From: Euryodendron excelsum
Lineage: Eukaryota > Streptophyta > Magnoliopsida > Ericales > Pentaphylacaceae
Assembly: GCA_033060915.1 (NCBI GenBank)
Contig: CM065378.1
Location: forward strand, 56,186,501 to 56,250,500
Length of the DNA stretch: 64,000 nucleotides
Direction of reading: 5' to 3'
The notes below the pieces were generated by a model, which had not been told where the DNA came from, did not search any database, and saw nothing but the letters and a program-made list of their open reading frames with translations. Shown piece by piece: positions 36,403 to 46,430 of this stretch (position 1 is the first letter of the stretch; each line of letters starts with the position of its first letter). The position numbers and the translations under genes were made by a program.

Positions 36403-36648
36403 GATTCAGATCCAAGTATTTCGGATCCTAAATTATTTATTTCCAAACTGAGTTGGATTGTAAGCAGATTCTTGTAATAGTTGGCTGTGAATCTTTTGCT
36501 TAGTCTCTTGTGATTTTTGATTAGCTCTTTGAGCTTGGCAAGATAGTCTTGGCTTAGGCCTTCTTTGTTTTCTCATGGGTATGCCTTGAGATTTGTATAT
36601 GCTTTTGATCTATAAATGCTTATTTACCGATCAAAAAAAAAAAAAAAA

Positions 36649-36698
36649 CAAACATATGGAGTGGAATTTATAGGTCTTAGAAGCCTTCAACACCAACC

Positions 36699-36744
<46 letters not shown>

Positions 36745-36865
36745 ATAGAGCTTCTCATATGCATCAACGTATATTCGGATTTCTTTACTTCTAGTCATAG
36801 GAAAGGAACTATAAACTCTTACAACATTCAACCCCAATGGTGATAAAAAAAAAAAAAAAAAAAAT
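36649..36865. other. Spacer with (CT)n and A-tract between LINE and caulimovirid
   Basis: (CT)n runs from 36705 to 36739 and an A-rich tract from 36844 to 36864. Recognisable caulimovirid coding starts directly after the A-tract. No coding sequence here. Confidence 0.5.
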
Positions 36866-37960
36866 TGTATTTGGTGCAAAGGAAAAACTGTACGATGTGT
36901 TGTAGAAATTTTTAAACCAAGATCTTTTGATGCAAAAATTCAACCTAGGTTAATAAATTGGAAAGATTTAAAAATACCAAAAAATTGGTTATTATATGAA
37001 CTAACACCTGAAAAACATCAAGAAGAAAGGATGAAAATATAGGCATTTGGAAGAAACTTATATTTTAATAATAGGTTGGCCACAACAAAATCCACAAATA
37101 TATGGAAAAAAAACTTTTCTGATCACAATAATGATTGGGAAAAATTTTCAAAACTTAGTTTCAAAGAGTCTAAAAACTTTGTTAAAGGCAAAACTAGTTC
37201 TAATCCAGAACCAATTGCTATGAAAAATATTCAAGAACCTATAATGCCAGGAATGACTTATAGGAAACAACTTGAAGAAAATAAATCAGCTCATATATAT
37301 CGCATTCAAATAAGAAGTGATGAAATAATCTTTGCTCCTAATCAAGGAAAAAAGAAATTTACTTTTATTTTAGGAACATTTAATTTTGCGGGATATAAAC
37401 CATATACCCTTAATATACTGGTTGACACTGGAAACACCGTCTGTTTAGCCAGATGGAATGCAATTCCTTCTAAAAAATGAGTTTTAATTAAAAATCCAAT
37501 TTTAGTCACAGGAATTGATAGTAATGACATCGCTATTCAACACAAAGCGAAAAATGTTGTAATTTAGTTAAATGATAAAAATTTATTATACCAAAAATGC
37601 TTTGTTTTCCCTTGATGTATGGAGATTTTCTCTTAGGCAATAATTTTATTTACAATTATTTGCCTATGCATATTTATCCAATCTCTATTGGCTTAACTCT
37701 AAAAAATGAATTAACTAAAATTCTTTTACTTCCTCAACATAAATATGTCTATGATAAAGAATTTGTGCCAGTCAAGCGTGGTGTAGAATATGCTAGACGA
37801 GTCGCATTGGATCTATAAAATTTTAGTGAAGATTCTTTAAAACTATGGTCGAGAAGCCCTCGTTACTGTAGTCTTAAATTAAACAATCCCAATCTAATTA
37901 TTAAGGTTAAACCAATGATCCATACTAGACAAGATATAGATGAATTTGATATACAAATCA
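36866..37960 (+). pseudogene. Endogenous caulimovirid, 5' portion: movement-protein-like end and aspartic protease
   Basis: One frame from 36866 holds a segment with LINWKDLKIPKNW, resembling the C-terminal part of caulimovirid movement proteins. About 125 residues later comes a retroviral-type aspartic protease core (NILVDTGNTVCLA, near 37409-37447). The protease would process the viral polyprotein. After stops and a frame change the text continues through IDEFDIQINE, the start of the reverse transcriptase, where the Athila insertion breaks it. In-frame stops occur near 37040 (TAG), 37478 (TGA) and 37566 (TAG), among others. A capsid with a CCHC knuckle, usually expected between movement protein and protease, is not visible here. 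It is a non-functional genomic relic. The movement-protein call is tentative; the protease call is firmer. Confidence 0.7.
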
Positions 37961-38129
37961 ATGAGTGATTACTCTTAGAAATAGTAATCTTTTGGCTTAA
38001 ATTGTTAGTTGATTAGTTGAATTTAATGTTAATTTAGTATTCTAACTCCTAAAATGCATTAAAACTCTTTTTGTACACTTCTTGTAGGAATTGGGGCTTA
38101 AACTAAGGCAAATGGGCAAATGTGGGGAT

Positions 38130-38395
38130 GACCGATCGATCGCCTGATCGAACGGTCCACGTAACGTTCGATTAGCCGATCAATCGGTGATCTCGCGATC
38201 GATCGGTGATCTTCTGTTCGACCTTCTGCAGCAAACTTCAGAGAGGGCATTTTTTCGATCGATCGGTGACGTCGGAATTTCCTCCACAGACTATACAGAA
38301 GCAAACTTCAGAGGGGTCGGTTTTGCGATCGATCAGGCGTTCGATCGGGCGATCGATCGGCCAATCGATCGGTCGCCTACCGATCGATCGGTGTG
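38130..38395 (+). promoter_or_regulatory. GATCGATCGG palindrome cluster in the 5' LTR U3
   Basis: More than ten CGATCGATC or near-identical palindromes lie within 270 bp, ending about 25 bp before the TATA box. The same cluster is in the 3' LTR (about 49490-49800) and, separately, inside the element upstream of the env-position ORF (about 45985-46200). Position and repetition suggest binding sites that drive transcription; this is inference. Confidence 0.6.
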
Positions 38396-38419
38396 TACAG
38401 ACTCTGTTTTTTTGCAGAA

Positions 38420-38427
38420 TATAAAAG
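38420..38427 (+). promoter_or_regulatory. TATA box of the Athila 5' LTR
   Basis: TATAAAAG follows the U3 palindrome cluster. The genomic RNA would start about 30 bp downstream, in the 38450s. Confidence 0.65.
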
Positions 38428-39453
38428 CTGTATGTTCGAGACAAAAATAGTTTTAGGTCATTTTCTGCAAAAGCTGGACAGAGAAGAAGCTCCAAAAAGA
38501 AAATTTTTGTTATCTTGTAAGGTTTTTAGTTAGATTTACTTTTAATGCCTTGTATTTAATGTCATTTATTGCTTTTGGATCATTGTAAATAAATGCTTGA
38601 TATATATATAAAGTGAATGATTTTCTACTCTTTCTAGCAATTTTTCATCATTTTTTTGGCACTTTCCCTCATTTTCTTAGCAACCAAACACTAGTTCTTT
38701 ATAGTTTAATGTTAGATTTGTCCTTTTTTATGTTATTTGACATGGATTCTAGTAGCTAAATACCCCTTGGATGTGGTTGCGAAGATCCACCAAGGATCTT
38801 CAAAGGGTTGAAAATGGGTTGTATGAATTTTAAAGTCATATCCTCAAAATTATATGGTTTCATTTGACTTAGCATGAGATTCATTAGAAAAACTTAGATT
38901 CATAACCCCCTGACAATATTTATGCACAAATCAATGTTTGGTATAGGTGTTGCACATGTCTAAGGTTTGATTCTAGGGTGCCAGTCATAGATTCCCTCTT
39001 TATGCTCAATCAAACAAAAACCCACATTTTTATAGTCGACATTTTCCGAATCCAGAATCCAAGGTGAGATTCTTGATTTGAGTTATAAACCTCTCATTGG
39101 AAACCCTTGTTGTGAATTGGTGGATCGAAACAACCATGTTCAAGCCTTTCTTCTATATTACATAAAACTAGTTTTCATTGTCTTCATTAGTCATTAAATT
39201 ATTGCATTAAGCATTGAACCACCATCATCTCAAAACCAACATATTTTCGATCTCTTTTATATTAGGAAAAGACAAGAATTTTTATTTGCAATCCATTAAG
39301 ATAAGTGCCCGTGCTAGTTGAGCTTTGTTGCTATATTTGCAGAATTCCATTGGGAGAGAACGACACCGGATCCTTCGGTTTTACTACAAGCATGACCTCC
39401 GTACTCTTGCGGAGTGACTCCAGTTGAAGCACATCTGGAGACGTGTCAAGTTT

Positions 39454-39471
39454 TGGCGCTGTTGCCGGGGA
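39454..39471 (+). other. Primer-binding site, tRNA-Asp type
   Basis: TGGCGCTGTTGCCGGGGA begins 5 bases after the 5' LTR. It matches the tRNA-Asp-type primer site common in Athila and Tat elements, except for one base (T where C is usual). Minus-strand DNA synthesis starts here. Confidence 0.85.
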
Positions 39472-39966
39472 GTTCATAGGCAAAACCTACACCAGACGAA
39501 AGTTAAGGATTGCGGAAGAAAATTGAAGGAAAAAAAAAAAAAAAAAGAAGAGCAAGCAAAAGAAAAAAAAAAACACACACACACACACAAAAAAAAAAGG
39601 GTGGATTTCATCACCACCCCTGAGGGAAGCATCTACGGGCTTCGGGCCCCGGTACACTCTCATTTCCCTTAAGGTGTTTTATTTTTAGGATTATTTTTAT
39701 TTCTTTTTTTCTCTAGTTTCTTTTATTTGATATATTATAATTGCATTGCATTTTGTTAGGAAATTATCCCTCTTCGGGAGTATTTAGTGGAGCTAGGCTA
39801 GTGTGTGAAAGTTTCAAATTGGTGGTACGCTTATTGTATGTGGAGATTGGAGTTACGGAGCTGAATTGAGAAAAAGCCGTTGTCCTGCCTAGAATTGAAA
39901 AAAGTCGTTGTCCGGCCTAGGGAATTGTGTATGATGTGCTGAACGACCCTATCGGTCCAACCTTAT
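39472..39966 (+). other. Athila 5' leader
   Basis: Untranslated leader with A-rich and (CA)n stretches at about 39530-39598. Near 39880-39925 'aaaaagccgttgtcctgcctag' and 'aaaaagtcgttgtccggcctag' form a 40-bp-spaced duplication. No coding signal. Confidence 0.5.
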
Positions 39967-41787
39967 ATGTGCATTCATTCTTGCATGTCATATTTCACGA
40001 GGGACGAACATCATTGCCTTGTGAGGATTGAGAACATTGAGAGCACAAGCACATCTTCACCAACACCTAGCTTACCATTAGTGGTCAACTTAGGTTTCAT
40101 TCCAATGGCAAATTCCAATGAACCCGGCTTACCTAACATTCAACCCTTGCATCCAAATGTCCAAATCAACCCAGAAGATCATGAGGAGTTTGAAAGAGGG
40201 AGCCACCATGGCGACGTGGCGGCCCCCCCTATACGGACTCTCTGGGACTACCTAAACCCACCAAGGCAAGCACCAACATCGTGCATTGTTTTCCCGCCCC
40301 ATCACAACACTCTAAACATTAGGTCGGGAATGATGCAAATGTTTCCTCAATTCCACGGGATGGATTCGGAATAACCCTACATTTTTCTTAAGGAATTTGA
40401 GGATGCTTGTTCAATTGCTATGGATAACTCATGTCCAAGGGAAGTATTTTTGTTGAAACTCTTCCCATTTTGTTTGAAGGACAAAGTTAAGCTTTGGTTC
40501 AATTCCTTGCGACCCATGTCCATCCATTCTTGGGCTACTCTCCAAGGGGAATTTTTGAGCAAATTTTTTCCCGAAAATCGAACCGAGGCCATTCGAAGGC
40601 AAATTTCACAATTTTCTCCTTTGTTGGGGGAAACTTTCTTTCAATGTTGGGAGAGGTTCAAAGACCTCTTAAATTCTTGCCCCCATCACAGTTTTGCCGA
40701 TTGGCATGTCATCAACACATTTTATTCTTCCTTGACACCCCAACTCAAGCAATTTGTCGAGTCTATGTGCGCGGGGACGTTTTTTGATAAGCAACCCCAT
40801 GAGGCATATGATTATTTTGATAACTTGGCAAATAAGGCTAGAGATTGGGCACTTACCGGGACCCAAAATCCCGAGGGTCGCTCAATCCAACAAGGGGTGG
40901 GAAGATATCAACTCAAGGAAGTTGATGATGTCAATGCTAGTGTGGCTACCTTGGCAAGAAAATTAGAGGCTCTTGAGGTGAAAAAAGTTCAATCGCTAGA
41001 GAGTGAGGAGATGAGAGAAGTATGTTGTCTTGTGTGTAAAACCTCGGATCATACCACCTCTTCATGCCCAATCATTCTTGGTGTGAAGGAGGCTTTGCAT
41101 GGCCAAGTTAACACAATTGGCCAATATTCAAGAAGAGGGGGTAACCCCTATTCAAACACATACAACCCGGGATGGAGAGATCATCCCAACTTTGGGTGGA
41201 GGAACAATGAAGGGACTTCAAACTCCCACAACTACCAAGGAGGGTATCAAAACCCTCAATCATACCAAGCACCTCCACCCCCACAAGCACTCCCACCACA
41301 ACATCCACCTCCACCGTACCAACAAGCACTCGTGACCCAATTCCAAAATCAACCAAGGCCATACCAACCCCCCCATAGGAAGCCCTTAGAGGACAATGTT
41401 TACCAACTTGCCAATGACATGATGGGGATTAGTTCAAGGGTTGATAAACAAGAGAAGATGCTAGACCAACACTTTAGGTTACTTGAGGACATCCAAAAGC
41501 AAATGTCTACATTGACACAAGCTTTGACCCAAAATGTCCTGGGAAGATTCCCGGCTCAACCTCAACCTAACACGGCGGTTAGGCAAGTGCACATAACCGA
41601 GGGTAAGAGTGACCCTAGTACGAGTCATGACCAAGTGCAAGCCATAACTACCCTTAGAAATGGCAAGACCATTGATAAAACTATCCCACCTCGAGATGAG
41701 ACTTCTAGGAAGAGTGTTGGCCAAGGAGAGAAAGAGAAAGAGGAAAAAGAGCTGAGAGGGGGGAGGGGGGGGGGGGGGAGAACTTAA
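39967..41787 (+). pseudogene. gag: Athila gag (capsid/nucleocapsid), one internal stop
   Basis: One frame runs from ATG at 39967 to TAA at 41785, broken once by TAA at 40372-40374 in the conserved stretch FHGMDSE-stop-PYIFLKEFEDAC. The capsid core follows with WFNSLRP, WATLQGEFLSKFFP, RRQISQFSPLLGETFFQCWERFKDLLNSCP (quoted as landmarks across 40490-40682) and FFDKQPHEAYDYFDNLA. The zinc knuckle CLVCKTSDHTTSSC at about 41026-41067 fits C-x2-C-x4-H-x4-C and would bind genomic RNA. A proline/glutamine-rich region comes next, and then a coiled-coil-like segment (~41400-41520). Gag forms the intracellular particle. The frame changes to pol across a G14 tract at 41765-41778. Confidence 0.9.
41758..41780 (+). 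repeat. G-rich tract at the gag-pol frame change
   Basis: G6-A-G14 is followed at once by the change from the gag frame to the pol frame. Either the run length slipped by mutation (or assembly), or frames were originally fused. A programmed frameshift here would be unusual and is not supported by any visible downstream structure. Confidence 0.7.
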
Positions 41788-41804
41788 CCAATCCCATCGA
41801 GATT

Positions 41805-43915
41805 TTGAGTGAAAGTGAGAGGGATAAGAGAAGGGACATAGTCAAACATGCTCCCTTCCCGCAAAGGTTGACCAAACAAAAAAATGAACTTCTAAATGCG
41901 GAAATTTATGAAGTGTTCAAACAAGTAAAGGTCAACATCCCTATCCTTGACGCAATCAAGCAAATACCTTCTTATGCTAAGTTCTTAAAAGACTTATGCA
42001 CTTTTAAACAAAGGTTGCATGTCAAGGAAACCGCCATGATGAATGAAAATCAAAGTGCGATTTTACAATGTAAAACTGTGCCGAAATTCAAGGACCCCGG
42101 ATGTCCTACCATTTTTTGTACCATTGGGAATACCAAGATCGATCGTGCCTTGTTAGACTTAGGGTCTAGTGTCAACCTTTTACCCTTTTCAGTGTATAAG
42201 GAGCTTGGCCTAGGAGAGTTGAGCCCTACTCGTGTTAGCTTGCAATTGGCGGATCGTTCTATAAAGGTTCCAAGAGATATCATCGAGGATGTTCTCATCC
42301 AAGTTGATAACTTTTGCTTCCCGGTCGATTTCATTGCCCTAGACACTCAACCTGTTGAGAGTTGTATAGCTCACAACCAAATTCCTGTGATTTTGGGACG
42401 CCCTTTCCTAGCTACTTCCAATGCCATCATACATTGTAGGAATGGGTTAGTGAAATTGTCTTTTGGCAACACCACCTTCGAGTTTAACATCTTTTCAGTT
42501 GCCAAACAAAAGGGGGAATGTGAGGATATCCGGGAGGTAGACATCATAGAGAGCATAGTTCAAGAACACTTTGAGCGGGAGATTTTTGAGGACCTTTTGG
42601 AGAGGGCATTAGTGAGAGGTGAACCGCATGCTTCACTTGATAGTGAGGGCATGGTGTCAAGTGAATTGTCTCATTTAGAGGGTGAGAGAAAGGAGTGTTT
42701 ACATGTGGGTCAATGGACCCCTTCTTTTGAACCCCTCCACCTTAGTGCCAAGAAACCAATTCCGTCGGAGGAGAAACCTCCCATTCCCGAGAGGAAGCCT
42801 TTGCCTTCCAATTTAAAGTATGCATTTTTAGGGGATGGGGAGTCGTACCCGGTTGTGATTTCCTCTAGCTTGTCTGGGATCCAAGAGGAAGGGTTGATAA
42901 CATTGCTAAGGAAACATAGAAAAGCCCTAGGATGGACTATCGCCGACCTTCATGGGATTAGTCCTCTCGTGTGCACTCACCCCATTTTTTTAGAAGAGGA
43001 GGCTAAATCCATTTGTCAAATGCAAAGGCGATTGAATCCCAATATGAAGGAAGTGGTTAAAGGAGAGGTTTTAAAATTGCTAGATGTGGGTATCATTTAC
43101 CCCATCTCCGATTCGAAATGGGTTAGTCCGACCCAAATGGTGCCTAAGAAATCGGGTGTCACAGTGATAAGAAATGACAAGAATGAGTTAGTGCCAACCC
43201 GTGTGCAAACCGAGTGGCGAATGTGCATTGATTATTGCCGCCTCAATAATGTGACCCGAAAGGACCATTTCCCTTTACCCTTCCTTGATCAAGTCCTAGA
43301 AAGGGTGACCGGTAAGGCTTTCCATTGTTTCTTAGACGGATATTTGGGGTACAATCAAATTGATGTAGCCCTTGAGGATCAAGCCAAGACAACATTCACT
43401 TGTCCCTTTGGCACTTATGCTTATAAACGTATGCCCTTCGGGCTATGTAATGCACCGGCGACATTTCAAAGGTTCATGATGAGCATATTTAGCGACATGG
43501 TTGAGCAAATTGTCAAAGTCTTCATGGATGATTTTTCCATCTATGGGGACACTTATGAAGGTTGTCTTGGTAATTTAGGAAAAGTTTTAATGAGATGTGA
43601 GGAGAGTAACCTTGTGCTCAATTGGGAAAAATGCCATTTTATGGCTACTAGTGGTATAGTTTTGGGGCATCTAGTGTCGTCCGAAGGGCTTGAAGTTGAT
43701 AAGGCAAAAATTGAACTCATTCAAAAATTGCCCGCCCCGACGTGTGTGAAGGAGGTTAGATCATTTCTTGGGCATGTCGGTTTCTATCGGCGTTTCATTG
43801 AGGGTTTTAGTGCAATCTCTAGGCCCATGTGTCATCTTTTGTCCCAAGATGTTCCCTTTGAGTGGACATCCTCTTGTCAACAAGCTTTTGACAAGTTAAA
43901 GGAACTTTTGACACA
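41805..43915 (+). pseudogene. pol: Athila pol, first part: protease and reverse transcriptase
   Basis: The frame, open from the G tract, reads ILSESERDKRRD, then APFPQRLTKQKNELLNAEIYE, the Athila link between gag and protease. The aspartic protease core is ALLDLGSSVNLLPFSVYKEL (~42147-42206) with ILGRPFLATSNA later. The reverse transcriptase follows, with WRMCIDYCRLN, LDGYLGYNQI (usually GYSGYNQI), MPFGLCNAPATFQRFM and the catalytic VFMDDFSIYG (~43518-43547), then FLGHVGFYRRFI of the thumb and connection. It copies element RNA to DNA. A single-base loss near 43911-43916 shifts the frame just before RNase H. Confidence 0.92.
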
Positions 43916-45703
43916 GCCCCAATCATTTGAGCACCCAATTGGTCTATTCCATTTGAGCTAATGTGTGATGCTAGCGACTATGTCGTGGGGGCTGTCCTAG
44001 GACAAAGAGTTGATAAGAAGCCATATGTCATTTATTATGCTTCTAGAACTTTCAATGAAGCTCAAATCTACTATACCACAACCGGGAAGGAACTCCTTGC
44101 GGTGGTTTTTGCACTAGACAAATTTAGGTCTTACTTGATTGGGTTATTGGTCAACATCTACACCGACCATGCGGCCCTAAAGTATCTCCTCACAAAACCC
44201 GATGCAAAACCGCGCCTCATTCGATGGATACTTTTGCTCCAAGAATTTCATATAGAAATGCGTGATAAAAAAGGGGTTAAAAATGTAGTTGCGGACCACT
44301 TGTCTCGGCTTTCTTTAAATGGGCGAGCCATGGACCTAACCTCTATCAAGGAGCACTTCCCGGATGAGCATCTCATGCATGTGAGTGTCGTTGAGCAAGT
44401 TTCAACCCCTTGGTTTGCGGACATTGCAAACTTCCTTGTCACCGGTGAGGTTCCTTCCACATGGTCATCCATTGACAAGCGTAAATTCTTCCGAAATGTG
44501 CGCTATTTTTCGTGAGATGATCCTCACTTGTTTAAGTATTGTCCGGACCAAATCATTCGCCGGTGTGTCCCAAATCATGAATTTCAACAAGTAATAGAGT
44601 TTTGTCACTCTCATGCTTGTGGAGGACACTTCTCCTCCAAGAAAACCACGGCCAAAATTTTACAATGTGGGCTTTATTGGCCCACCATGTTCAAGGATGT
44701 GCATACTTTTTGTCTAGCTTGCGATAGGTGCCAACGGTTAGGAATACTTTCTAAGAGGCACATGATGCCTCTTCACCCCATTACTATTTTGGAAATATTT
44801 GATTGTTGGGGGATCGATTTCATAGGACCGTTTCCTAACTCGTGTGGGTAACTTTTTATTCTTGTTGCGGTAGATTATGTCTCTAAGTGGGTGGAAGCAA
44901 TTGCCACCCGAAGCAATGACCACCAAGTGGTCTTGCGATTTTTGAAAGAGAACATTTTTTGTAGGTATGGCATGCCTCGTGCCGTGATAAGTGATGGCGG
45001 TTCACATTTTTGTAACAAGCCCTTTGCGTCTTTCATGCGTAAGTATGGAGTGGTCCATAAGGTTGGATTGCCATACCATCCTCAAACACAAGGGCAAGTA
45101 GAGTTGGCCAATCGGGAAATCAAGCGCATTCTTGAGAAAACCGTCAATCCTAATAGGAAAAATTGGTCTCTTAGATTGACCGATGGGTTGTGGGCATACC
45201 GCACGGGTTATAAAACCATTCTTGGCGCATCACCCTATAGACTTGTGTACGGGAAGGCCTGTCATCTTCCCGTCGAAATTGAGCATAAAGCATATTGGGC
45301 GATTCGTCAATGTAATGAGGATATTGATGTTGCGGGTACTCACCGAAAACTCCAACTCAATGAGTTAGATGAACTCCGCAATGATGCATTTGAAAATGAA
45401 AAAATTGCTAAGGCCTGGATGAAACACTTTCATGACCAACATATCATTCGAAAAACTTTCAAAGTTGGCCAAAAAGTGTTCGTGTATGATTCACGCTTGC
45501 ATCTATTTTCGGGCAAGTTGCGGAGTAAGTGGACCGGGCCATACCTAGTGAAAGAAGTTTTTCCCCATGGAGCCATTGAGGTGCAAAATCTCACGAATGG
45601 CTCGGCATTTAAGGTGAATGGTCAGTGGCTAAAGCCGTATTTTGAGTCGTTCCAAGGGGAGTTGGATTGTGTGGATCTCATTGATCCACCGTCTTTTGAG
45701 TGA
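43916..45703 (+). pseudogene. pol: Athila pol, second part: RNase H and integrase
   Basis: In a frame different from the reverse transcriptase: RNase H with [41 protein letters not shown] and VVADHLSRL; then integrase with the zinc-binding HSHACGGHF...CLACDRC, the catalytic core WGIDFIGPF (first Asp), [11 protein letters not shown] (second Asp) and [15 protein letters not shown] (Glu), and a C-terminal GPY-type module ([23 protein letters not shown]). All catalytic residues I can place are present. In-frame stops are TGA 43928-43930 (likely a former CGA), TGA 44513-44515 (likely TGG) and TAA 44849-44851. RNase H removes RNA from the hybrid; integrase inserts the DNA. The frame ends at TGA 45701. 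Confidence 0.92.
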
Positions 45704-45886
45704 CATTAGATTGTCGTGTTTTATAGTTTAGGAGTAGTTCTTTTGTTTTCCTTTTTATAGGTTTCTTTCTCTTTTCTTTTTGGTAGTTAGTGTGTACATT
45801 TCTATTCCCGAGCGTCTTGCCCACCCCATTGTTCTTTTTCTCGTCCATTTTCCTCATGCCTTGAGGTCATGGCATGATTCCAGTTT
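45704..45886 (+). other. Spacer between integrase and G-rich tract
   Basis: About 180 bp, T-rich, no coding signal; it leads into 'catgattccagttt' before the G tract. Confidence 0.4.
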
Positions 45887-45918
45887 GGGGGGGGGGGGGG
45901 GGGGGGGGGGAGGGGGGG
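45887..45918 (+). other. Internal G-rich tract (possible second polypurine tract)
   Basis: G24-A-G7 preceded by AGTTT. The true polypurine tract at the 3' LTR (49323-49334) is also preceded by AGTTTAGTT and is G-rich. This internal tract stands just upstream of a U3-like module, as the genuine tract stands upstream of U3. Confidence 0.5.
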
Positions 45919-45954
45919 CACCATTGTTATGTTGTTGTGGAAATTTCTGAGAAT

Positions 45955-46220
45955 TTTTGCAGAACTTCAAAGAGGCTGCATTTGCGATCGATTGGTGGGC
46001 CGAACCGATTGATCGGTCGATCGATCGTGTACGTTGCGATCGATCGAGCGATCGATCGGTAAAGACCAGCGATCGATCGGGCTTATTACCGCACCAATCG
46101 AAAGGGAGCGGTATCGATCGATCGGTCGTTCGATCGGTGGCGCTCCATTTCGATCGGTCCGTGAGGTGATCGATCGGTTTAGAGAGCCGATCGATCAGTG
46201 GCCGAGTTGTCTATAAAAAC
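45955..46220 (+). promoter_or_regulatory. Internal U3-like promoter module upstream of the env-position ORF
   Basis: The module begins with GCAGAACTTCAAAGAGG-CTGCA-TTTGCGATCGAT, closely matching the LTR module GCAAACTTCAGAGGGG...TTTTGCGATCGATC. It continues with about a dozen GATCGATCGG-type palindromes to 46200 and ends in CTATAAAAACC (TATA box 46212-46218). A pyrimidine-rich CACTGTTCATTCTCATTTC follows. The LTR promoter has the same order: module, palindromes, TATA. The first ATG of the downstream ORF is about 210 bp after the TATA box. I infer a separate promoter for a subgenomic RNA; expression is not shown. Confidence 0.6.
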
Positions 46221-46430
46221 CCACTATTCACTGTTCATTCTCATTTCGCTCGCGAGAAATTGAGAGTTTTGAGAGCCTTTTCGTATATCGGAGCAGCGAG
46301 GCCCTACCAGTTTACTTTGGTGGACTTTGTCTCGCCTTTTCACTGGTTTCTGCCCTTCGAGAGGTATTCCTTCCGCCGATCTTTGTCCATTCTGTTCATT
46401 TCCAGCTGTACTTAGCTTAGTTAGAGAGCT

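Larger units (their letters stand above)
33482..36648 (+). mobile_element. 5'-inverted, truncated LINE (plant L1-type)
   Basis: The element has two parts. A minus-strand endonuclease segment (33482-34126) lies head-to-head with a plus-strand segment (34129-36648) holding the reverse transcriptase, the zf-RVT-like domain and a 3' end with poly(A) (A16 at 36633-36648). The inverted part is the 5' portion of the ORF, and the ~100 codons that normally lie between the two parts are missing. This is the layout produced by twin priming during target-primed reverse transcription. No clear target duplication was found; 'aaacat' near both ends is too short to count. Confidence 0.8.
37966..39448 (+). 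repeat. 5' LTR of the Athila element
   Basis: It begins TGATTACTCTTAGAAATAG and ends CATCTGGAGACGTGTCA. U3 holds a dense cluster of GATCGATCGG-type palindromes at about 38130-38395, followed by TATAAAAG at 38420-38427. Within U3 a module GCAAACTTCAGAG-x(8)-TTTT-x-CGATCGATC occurs twice, near 38231 and 38302. Confidence 0.92.

Noticed and set aside
33490..36660. LINE target-site duplication 'aaacat'
   Set aside because: Six A/T-rich bases next to a poly(A) tail are expected by chance and the alignment to the borders is not exact.
38098..38495. Arg/Asp/Ile/Ser-rich frames (RSIDRSIGR-type) on both strands
   Set aside because: They are translations of the GATCGATCGG palindrome cluster in the LTR.
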